DNA of 12,109 bases from JARRQB01 sp965368585 (lineage in GTDB: Bacteria > Pseudomonadota > Gammaproteobacteria > Chromatiales > Chromatiaceae): the NCBI GenBank assembly GCA_965368585.1, contig CBDUNM010000151.1:1-12109 (forward strand), written 5' to 3'. The notes below the pieces were generated by a model. It was not told the DNA's origin, made no database searches, and was given only the letters and a program-made list of their open reading frames with translations. This document shows positions 7,748-12,109 of the stretch, one piece after another. The stretch's first letter is position 1; each line of letters starts with the position of its first letter. The translations under genes and the position numbers were made by a program.

Positions 7748-7777
7748 CCCTAATTCAAACCCCAGATACCCCTAATT
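7748..7777. promoter_or_regulatory. CCCTAATT repeated with 22-base spacing upstream of the response regulator
   Basis: CCCTAATT lies at 7748-7755 and 7770-7777, about two helical turns apart and 80-110 bases before the response regulator start. The second copy overlaps TACCCCT, which fits the NarL heptamer consensus TACYYMT, suggestive for a LuxR/NarL-type regulator acting on its own gene. The heptamer is short, so this match alone is weak. Confidence 0.35.
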
Positions 7778-7859
7778 ATCAGACCGAGCCCCGCCGCAGT
7801 GGAACCGAGGCGCCGAAATGTGATACACGTAACAGCCGGACAGGGTCGGGACGCCGCGG

Positions 7860-8549
7860 ATGGCCACCAAGAAAAGCATACTGTTGGTAGAAGATCACGC
7901 CATATTGCGTGACGGGTTGCGCATACTGCTGGAAAACGAAGGCGGTTTCGAAGTGGTGGCCGAAGCGGACAACGGTCACGATGCGGTGGCGCTGGCCGTC
8001 AAGCTCGTCCCCGATCTGGTGATCATCGACATATCGATGCCGGGCACCAACGGTACCGAAGCGATACCCATGATCAGGCGTCGCGTACCAGAAGTGAAAA
8101 TCATCGTGCTGACCATGCACCGCACCGAAGAGTACGTGCGGGCCTGCCTGGCGGCCGGCGCCAACGGGTACGTATTGAAAGAGGACTCGCGGGTCGAACT
8201 GCTAAACGCCATCGAAAAGGTGTTTTTAGGACAGGTCTACTTGAGTTCGGGCATTTGCAATCAGGTCGTTGACGGCTTCTTATCGAACTACCAGGCGCAA
8301 TCCGCACCTTCAGATACCGATGACCGCGTCAGCTGGGATCTACTGACGCTGCGCGAACGTGAAGTGCTGAAACTGGTCGCCGAAGGCAAGCGGAACAAGG
8401 AGATCGCGACCTATTTGTCGATCAGCGTCAAGACCGTCGAGAAACACCGCGCCAGCATGATGAAAAAACTGGGGGCAAACAACGCGTCCGAACTCACGGC
8501 GTTCGCCATCGAGAACGGCTTGATTTCGTCAGACCTGATTTCCCGCTAG
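7860..8549 (+). CDS. LuxR/NarL-family DNA-binding response regulator, 229 aa
   Basis: Residues 5-122 are a complete receiver: acidic pair Glu11-Asp12, phospho-acceptor Asp57 (VIIDISMPG), switch Thr85 (VLTMHRT) and Lys107 (GYVLKED). A linker follows (about 123-158), then a GerE/LuxR helix-turn-helix at 160-220 (LTLREREVLKLVAEGKRNKEI, SVKTVEKHRASMMKKLG). Length and layout are standard for the NarL/UvrY class, which binds DNA as a phosphorylated dimer. The start has only a weak GGGA upstream, but it places the receiver's first strand correctly. Its stop overlaps by four bases the stop of the convergent kinase gene. That kinase has all catalytic residues and is the obvious partner, although this pairing rests on position. 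Target genes are unknown; the secreted-protein genes to the left and its own promoter are candidates by proximity only. Confidence 0.95.
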   Translation: MATKKSILLVEDHAILRDGLRILLENEGGFEVVAEADNGHDAVALAVKLVPDLVIIDISMPGTNGTEAIPMIRRRVPEVKIIVLTMHRTEEYVRACLAAGANGYVLKEDSRVELLNAIEKVFLGQVYLSSGICNQVVDGFLSNYQAQSAPSDTDDRVSWDLLTLREREVLKLVAEGKRNKEIATYLSISVKTVEKHRASMMKKLGANNASELTAFAIENGLISSDLISR

Positions 8550-10285
8550 CACGGCCAGGCGGCAGAGATCTTCACCCCCGCGCCGGGCGCGGACCACACC
8601 GCGAACTGACCGCCGTTGCGCGACACGCGCTCCTGCATGTTCTTGAAACCGGCGCCGTCGATGCCCCGTTTGCAGGTATCGAAACCGACGCCGTCGTCTT
8701 TTATCATCAGAAAGATACGATCGTCCCTGGATTCAAGGCGGTATTGCACGTGTGACGCCTTGGCGTGCTTGGCGACATTGTTCATCGCTTCCTGAGTGAT
8801 GCGAAATATTTCCGTCTTCAGCGACGCATCGAGCGAACACTCATCGAGTTTGATCTTGACCGAGACGTCGATATCCGGAGTGGTTTTTGTGTATTCGCGG
8901 AAAAACCAGCTCAAGGTCGCGCCGATGCCGAGATCGTCCAGCATCGGTGGACGCAGGTTCATACCGATGCGGTGCACGTCTGCGATGCAATTGCGCAGGT
9001 CTTCCCGCAACGCCTTGATGCGACTGAGGGTATCGCCGGAAAACGGTGGTTGCGTATCCTCCAGAATACAATCGAGGCGCAGCTTCATCATGGTCAGGAC
9101 CTGCCCTACCCCGTCATGCAGTTCCAACGCAACGCGTTTGCGCTCTTCTTCCTGGGTATTGATCAGTTCGTTGGAAAGACTTTTCAGCTGCCGGTTAACC
9201 GCCTTCAGTTCGTTTGATTTTAGCTCGATGTCCCGCAGCAGCTCGCTGCGGGCGTCAGTCACGGGCAGGGGGTCCGCACGCGTCAGCGTGATGTCTTCGA
9301 CGATCACCACGGCGTGCTCTTCCGCACGCTTGGAGGTCGGTCGGGAGGTCGGTCGGGACAAATCGATCAGATTGATTGCGATACGGTAGTAGCGCTCGTT
9401 CACCTGGTTGTAAATATCCCAAGCCGTATTGCCGTACTCGATCGCCGCTTGCCAATGGGTGCTCCAGCTGTGGCGCGCATCGGTCGCGCCGTATGCAAGG
9501 GGATCGTTTGCGCCGGATCCGCCCAGCCGCGCCAGCAGTTCCCAGACATACCGACCGCGAACTTGCGCCACCCGGCCGAGGCCCAGCTGCTCCAGCGCCT
9601 TATTGGTGCGTACGATGCGGCCGGTGGGGGAAACCAGACAGAGCAACTGGGTCAATACGTCGACGGAACACTGCCACTCCTGATTGGCTTTGACCACCCG
9701 CTCGTGTTCGGACTTGTAGCGCTGGCCGGTCGCCACTTTCTGCTTCGCGAGATCCACAATGCTCATCAAGGCGTTGAGGAATTCGAACATCGGCGCCGTA
9801 TCGGCAACCGCATGCCGAAAGGCGACGAACAGCACGTGAACCGTGCCCTTGTCCACGGAGGGCAAGGTCAACACGACCCCCTGGCTCAACAGCTTGGAAT
9901 CGACAGCGGGAAACAGGGGGCCAATGTCGCCGTCTTCGAGTTGCAGCCTGAGCGGTCGGGTATTGAGTTCGTGCCTGGCGTCTTCGACAATCCGCCGGAT
10001 GAGGTTCGCCAGCGAGAAATGCTCTTCTGCCCGCTCGAACTTGCCGCGCGAAAAATAGAAGGCGACGGATTCCAGGGGTTTGGCGAGACCGAAATACGCG
10101 ATGAAATCGCACTTGAGGGCGTGTTCAACGGAATTCAGGAGTTGCTGTTCTGCTTCCTGGTGCCGCATCGTGGCCGCGATACGCCGGCAAGACCTCGCCA
10201 GCTCGGCGGTCAGATTGACAGTCGAGGAAGCTTGTTCGCGTGTCGACGCGATCACCCTGTCCCGTGCACCACTTTTATCTTTCAC
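8546..10285 (-). CDS. Cytoplasmic PAS-containing NarL-family histidine kinase, 579 aa
   Basis: No membrane helix or signal peptide is visible, so this is a soluble sensor. Residues about 45-190 form an N-terminal domain whose size and position suit a GAF-type module, though I see no diagnostic motif. Residues 205-335 look like a PAS domain (LLCLVSPTGRIVRTNKALEQLG, then YYRIAINLIDLS and VVIVEDIT). A coiled coil (345-375) leads to HisKA_3 with the H box EEERKRVALELHDGVGQVL (His390) and LRPPMLDDLG. The ATPase domain is intact: N box ITQEAMNNVAKHAKA (Asn502/503), G1 KDDGVGF (529-535) and G2 GAGFKNM (544-550). Translation starts at GTG (10285). An upstream in-frame TGA excludes a longer protein and the first internal ATG is at codon 40, but no strong ribosome site is seen. 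It converges on the response regulator with overlapping stops and is its probable phosphodonor. Confidence 0.93.
   Translation of the reverse strand: MKDKSGARDRVIASTREQASSTVNLTAELARSCRRIAATMRHQEAEQQLLNSVEHALKCDFIAYFGLAKPLESVAFYFSRGKFERAEEHFSLANLIRRIVEDARHELNTRPLRLQLEDGDIGPLFPAVDSKLLSQGVVLTLPSVDKGTVHVLFVAFRHAVADTAPMFEFLNALMSIVDLAKQKVATGQRYKSEHERVVKANQEWQCSVDVLTQLLCLVSPTGRIVRTNKALEQLGLGRVAQVRGRYVWELLARLGGSGANDPLAYGATDARHSWSTHWQAAIEYGNTAWDIYNQVNERYYRIAINLIDLSRPTSRPTSKRAEEHAVVIVEDITLTRADPLPVTDARSELLRDIELKSNELKAVNRQLKSLSNELINTQEEERKRVALELHDGVGQVLTMMKLRLDCILEDTQPPFSGDTLSRIKALREDLRNCIADVHRIGMNLRPPMLDDLGIGATLSWFFREYTKTTPDIDVSVKIKLDECSLDASLKTEIFRITQEAMNNVAKHAKASHVQYRLESRDDRIFLMIKDDGVGFDTCKRGIDGAGFKNMQERVSRNGGQFAVWSAPGAGVKISAAWPC
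9335..9358 (-). repeat. 12-bp tandem duplication inside the soluble kinase gene
   Basis: GGTCGGTCGGGA occurs twice in direct succession. It is in frame and gives a duplicated Arg-Pro-Thr-Ser (residues about 311-318) in the linker after the PAS domain, so it changes linker length by four residues without breaking the frame. This may be a recent slippage event. Confidence 0.8.
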
Positions 10286-10548
10286 AGCAACCCAGCCAAG
10301 CCGTTCAAAACTTCCGTGTCAGTTGTTGGTCTGCCTACGCCCAGTCAAAGCGACCTGTTATTCTTCTCCGTTTGTCCCTTGGTAATAGCCTTGTCGTTTT
10401 TGTTCTCTTTCGCTGTCGCTCTAGGCTAGCGCATTAGCGTGCAAGAGAAAACTACATTGTTGGACATGCCCTGTTTCGCCCGAAAACGCAACCGATGTAC
10501 AGACACGAAAATCTTGATTCCGAGAAGCGGATCGATTTTCGAGCCGCA

Positions 10549-10576
10549 TAGCCTGCATGGTGCAACATGCAGGCTA
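10549..10576. repeat. Perfect 11-bp inverted repeat with six-base loop
   Basis: TAGCCTGCATG and CATGCAGGCTA are exact reverse complements around GTGCAA. A further GCA/TGC pair outside can extend the stem past one bulged G. No T-run follows on either strand, which argues against a simple terminator. It could be a small RNA or attenuator hairpin, a protein-binding site, or a remnant of a mobile-element end. Confidence 0.6.
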
Positions 10577-10613
10577 GTGCGAAACCGGTAATCAACACGA
10601 ATATCCTGGCAGT

Positions 10614-10646
10614 AAAAAAAGGGGGCCTGAAACCTCAGGAACCCTT
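10614..10646 (-). terminator. Rho-independent terminator on the minus strand
   Basis: Read on the minus strand, AAGGG and CCTGA pair with TCAGG and CCCTT across a small internal loop, with the four-base apical loop GGTT. The stem is followed by a run of T. It faces transcription coming from the hipBA remnant some 320 bases to the right, with only a fragmentary plus-strand gene between. Confidence 0.7.
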
Positions 10647-10800
10647 CTTAAACAAGAACTTAAACCAAAAATCTCAAGTAACGAAAATTTGCAGCGGGCC
10701 CGCAACCATCTTGCCCTGCTTTTTCAAGCCAAAGACATCACGGCGCTGCTAAGGCATTGTTCTTCATGATAATTCTTAGACGCCGCGTGGTGGGCTTAAA

Positions 10801-10804
10801 GGAG
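10801..10804 (+). promoter_or_regulatory. Ribosome binding site of the MobC-like fragment
   Basis: GGAG, preceded by AAA, lies seven bases before the ATG at 10812. It is one of the best translation signals in the window and shows that this short reading frame derives from a genuine gene start. Confidence 0.6.
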
Positions 10805-10811
10805 CTATCTC

Positions 10812-10943
10812 ATGTCCGGCTCAAAGAAAAAGCCACCGACCGCACCGTTCTCGCTTCGCCTCACCCGAGACGAGCGGCAAAAACTTGAAGAGATGGCGGC
10901 CGGAATGTCGCTCGGTGCCCATGTCCGCGCCAAGCCGCCGTAG
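10812..10943 (+). pseudogene. N-terminal fragment resembling a MobC-type mobilisation protein, 43 codons
   Basis: A well-placed ribosome site and ATG open a 43-residue frame: a basic start (SGSKKKPPTAP), then FSLRLTRDERQKLEEMAAGMSLGAHVRA, then a stop after KPP. The FSLRLT strand followed by an amphipathic helix and a G-M-S-L-G turn is the ribbon-helix-helix pattern at the start of MobC-like relaxosome proteins, which are usually over 100 residues. The frame ends where such proteins normally continue, only 20 bases from the end of the hipA remnant on the other strand. I read it as a truncated gene left by a deletion or recombination. A genuine very short RHH regulator is possible but less likely. 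Assignment rests on pattern recognition only. Confidence 0.55.
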
Positions 10944-10963
10944 ATATTCTGCTCGTGCTCACT

Positions 10964-11245
10964 TTATCCGCGCGCTTCATCCGCCATGGTCTTGAGCTGC
11001 GCGGCGTCACCATTGAGATCATCAAAGGCGAAGGGATTGAGGAACTGCCGCCTCCAGAGATAGGAACGGTCGACCGCACTGAGACCCGCTTCGTCACAGA
11101 TGCTGTCCCAATGCTCGATAATGCACGCGAGTTGGTGCTGGACAAGGTCCAAGGCTTCCTCGCGCGATAGATGAAAATGCGCAGCCGCCTCCAGACAACT
11201 CGAAACCCGGCTGAGATGGTCCTGATCGGCAATCAGCATGGATTG
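10964..11245 (-). pseudogene. C-terminal remnant of a HipA-family toxin
   Basis: The minus-strand frame ending at TAA (10964-10966) encodes about 94 residues. They resemble the extreme C terminus of HipA-family Ser/Thr kinases: SRVSSCLEAAAHFHLSREEA, then a tryptophan-containing helix (IIEHWDSICDEAGLSAVDRS), then LWRRQFLNPFAFDDL. HipA proteins are normally 400 or more residues. The kinase core, including the ATP-binding and catalytic residues, is absent because the reading frame runs back directly into a HipB-like sequence. The toxin cannot be active. There is no ribosome site or separate start at the junction near 11245, so the tail would be made only as part of the antitoxin frame, which is itself broken. 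The boundary between the two parts is approximate. Confidence 0.6.
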
Positions 11246-11525
11246 ACTGGCTTCCTGGCCGGTGCGGGCGATGTGGCTCGCCAGCCGCTCACTGTCCGGA
11301 TCAAACAGACGGACACCGACCAAACTGGCCAACTTCAAAAACCCGCCCGATCGCGACGGAAGGGTCGCGTTTTTCGATCTTCTGGAGGGTGGCGCGCGAA
11401 AGCCCGGCGCGCTCGGCGAGCTCTTGCTCGGTCCATTTGCGCTGTATGCGCCCGAGGCGGACCTGTTTGCCGAGCAGAGCGGCCGCCTCACGCGTATAGC
11501 TGGAATAGATTCTGTCTCTGGCCAT
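11246..11525 (-). pseudogene. HipB-like XRE-family antitoxin, frameshifted
   Basis: The ATG at 11525 opens a typical Xre/HipB helix-turn-helix: KQVRLGRIQRKWTEQELAER, then AGLSRATLQKIEKRDPSVAIGRVFEV. In the original frame the protein ends after 74 codons with the unrelated tail GQFGRCPSV. A one-base change of frame near 11327-11332 restores the expected continuation (LASLVGVRLFDPDSERLASHIAR), which is the usual C-terminal part of such antitoxins. One extra base in the GAAGTTGGCC segment explains this. The truncated product keeps the whole DNA-binding domain, so it might still bind its operator even though the toxin is gone. In intact loci HipB precedes hipA, binds and neutralises the toxin, and represses the operon. 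Only GGGG lies before the ATG as a weak ribosome site. Confidence 0.75.
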
Positions 11526-11543
11526 CGCCCCAACAGCTAAAAA

Positions 11544-11666
11544 TGATCAGAAAAATGGCCACGAGATCACTACATGCCTGTTTTAATAGCCATTTCTTAA
11601 TCATCGGTCAAGGAAATTGACCAGAAAAACAGGCGCGAATAGGCTTTGTGACCAGAATAATGGTCA
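11544..11666. promoter_or_regulatory. Array of operator-like inverted repeats upstream of hipB
   Basis: Several related inverted repeats fill about 120 bases upstream of the antitoxin start. TGACCA-GAATAA-TGGTCA (11649-11666) is perfect. TGATCA-GAAAAA-TGGCCA (11544-11561) keeps the same 6-6-6 layout with one change per arm. TGACCAGAAAAA (from 11618) shares the left arm and spacer. GGTCAA-GGAAA-TTGACC (11606-11622) is a perfect six-base repeat overlapping the preceding copy and the predicted -35. A repeated A-rich spacer between TGACCA/TGGTCA arms fits binding of an Xre dimer, as expected for an autoregulated toxin-antitoxin operon. Confidence 0.6.
11583..11611 (-). promoter_or_regulatory. Predicted sigma-70 promoter of the hipB remnant
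   Basis: On the minus strand TTGACC (11606-11611) is separated by exactly 17 bases from TATTAA (11583-11588), matching five and four of the six consensus bases. Transcription would begin about 50 bases before the antitoxin ATG. The -35 lies inside one of the operator-like inverted repeats, so repressor binding would block polymerase. Confidence 0.55.
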
Positions 11667-11960
11667 ATCGATCACTTTACCCGCAGGCGACGGGAACTCC
11701 TGGGTACGAAAACGCCTTCAAGCTGACCATGCACCGCACCGCTTAGAAGAGCATTGCGCAGCATGATGTTCTCCGCTCGGCGAAGTCGGGCTGGCGTGCG
11801 GGATGGCCCCTAAGGTCCCTCGCGGCGTACCGAAACCGCCACGCTCCTGCGCAGACTGACCGGCAAGATCGTATCGAGGCCGAAGCCAGGGCAGAAAGGG
11901 TTGGTCGTTGATCGGTATCGAGATCTTGCTGGCATCTTGCATATTGCCGGCAAAGACACA
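11667..11960. other. No recognisable gene; probable decayed sequence
   Basis: About 290 bases between the hipB control region and the tRNA terminator. Short open frames exist on both strands, but none has a ribosome site together with a recognisable sequence. A 20-base stretch at 11722-11741 is identical to part of the response regulator gene (8108-8127). A 28-codon plus-strand frame beginning near 11660 reads through that stretch, giving the same LTMHRT peptide, and then stops. I cannot name a function. Confidence 0.4.
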
Positions 11961-11989
11961 AAGAAAAACAGCGGCTTAGAGCCGCTGTT
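11961..11989 (-). terminator. Rho-independent terminator of the initiator tRNA transcript
   Basis: A perfect nine-base stem (AACAGCGGC/GCCGCTGTT) with a five-base loop is followed on the minus strand by a T-rich run (TTTCTTT). It lies about 65 bases beyond the 3' end of the tRNA gene and points in the same direction, so it most likely ends that transcript. Confidence 0.8.
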
Positions 11990-12054
11990 CAACCGTATCG
12001 AGATGCTTGCTGCAAACGACGGTGATCTCGATCATCACGCACAGCAGGCCAAAG

Positions 12055-12109
<55 letters not shown>

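Larger units (their letters stand above)
7583..7859. promoter_or_regulatory. Divergent regulatory region between pseudo-receiver and response regulator genes
   Basis: These 277 bases separate two genes transcribed in opposite directions and must hold both promoters. No strong -35/-10 pair stands out. Three repeat structures, listed separately, fall within 150 bases: a tandem nonamer, a 13-base palindrome and an octamer repeated at 22-base spacing. That clustering is what would be expected of a controlled divergent promoter region. Confidence 0.55.
10286..10811. other. Gene-free stretch upstream of the soluble kinase, AT-richer than its surroundings
   Basis: These 526 bases contain no convincing gene. 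They should hold the kinase promoter near 10290-10450, but no clear -35/-10 pair is seen. The right half (10440-10800) is visibly richer in A/T, consistent with a transferred or decayed segment. It carries the 10549-10576 inverted repeat, an orphan minus-strand terminator (10614-10646) and a ten-base palindrome GCGGGCCCGC near 10694. A 61-codon plus-strand frame starting in the inverted repeat has no ribosome site and no recognisable product. Confidence 0.5.

Noticed and set aside
9314..10429. A 371-codon open frame on the plus strand
   Set aside because: It is antisense to the soluble kinase gene and lacks domains or a ribosome site. The kinase frame has PAS, H, N and G boxes.
10567..10752. 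A 61-codon plus-strand frame in the gene-free stretch
   Set aside because: Its start lies inside the inverted repeat, it has no ribosome site, and it reads through the orphan terminator stem. The peptide resembles nothing I recognise.
11171..11620. A 149-codon plus-strand frame over the hipBA remnant
   Set aside because: It is antisense to the recognisable HipB helix-turn-helix and HipA tail and has no ribosome site or domain.

Overview
The window looks like chromosome from a GC-rich, Gram-negative environmental bacterium, most likely a gammaproteobacterium. Three things point that way: strong GC bias at third codon positions (which also creates very long but meaningless antisense open frames), NarL/UvrY-type two-component genes, and an initiator tRNA of gammaproteobacterial type. 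No gene here fixes the genus.

Left part (1-5382): two minus-strand genes for large exported proteins. The first (1-2429) runs off the left edge. It has a signal peptide, beta-sandwich/SdrD_B-like segments and several Asp/Asn-rich calcium-type loops. The second (2959-5382, 807 aa) has a signal peptide, an unrecognised N-terminal domain, one cadherin-like tandem-95 module, four closely similar Ig/cadherin-like modules of about 96 aa, and a unique C-terminal domain. A convincing Rho-independent terminator (2874-2908) ends the second gene, so the two genes are separate transcription units.

Middle part (5754-10285): a four-gene signalling cluster. A membrane histidine kinase with a Cache-like periplasmic sensor (5754-7118, +) faces a stand-alone receiver protein (7172-7582, -). 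The receiver is divergent, across a 277-base regulatory region, from a complete LuxR/NarL-type response regulator (7860-8549, +). That regulator meets tail-to-tail, with overlapping stop codons, a cytoplasmic PAS-containing histidine kinase (8546-10285, -). The last two proteins have every residue expected for phosphotransfer. The first two do not. The membrane kinase keeps its phospho-accepting His but has lost the N box and both glycine boxes of its ATPase domain. The lone receiver keeps its phospho-accepting Asp but has lost the Mg-binding acidic pair and the conserved Thr and Lys. The most interesting idea in the window is therefore an intact HK/RR pair accompanied by a degenerate HK/receiver pair that may act as sensor input or modulator.

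Right part (10286-12109): a decayed, accessory-looking segment. It holds a 525-base gene-free AT-richer stretch with a perfect 11-bp inverted repeat and an orphan terminator, a 43-codon fragment resembling the N terminus of a MobC-type mobilisation protein, and the remains of a hipBA toxin-antitoxin locus. In that locus a frameshifted HipB-like antitoxin is joined directly to only the C-terminal tail of a HipA-like toxin. The hipB promoter region is still packed with operator-like inverted repeats. The window ends inside an initiator tRNA-Met gene (minus strand), followed by its own terminator.
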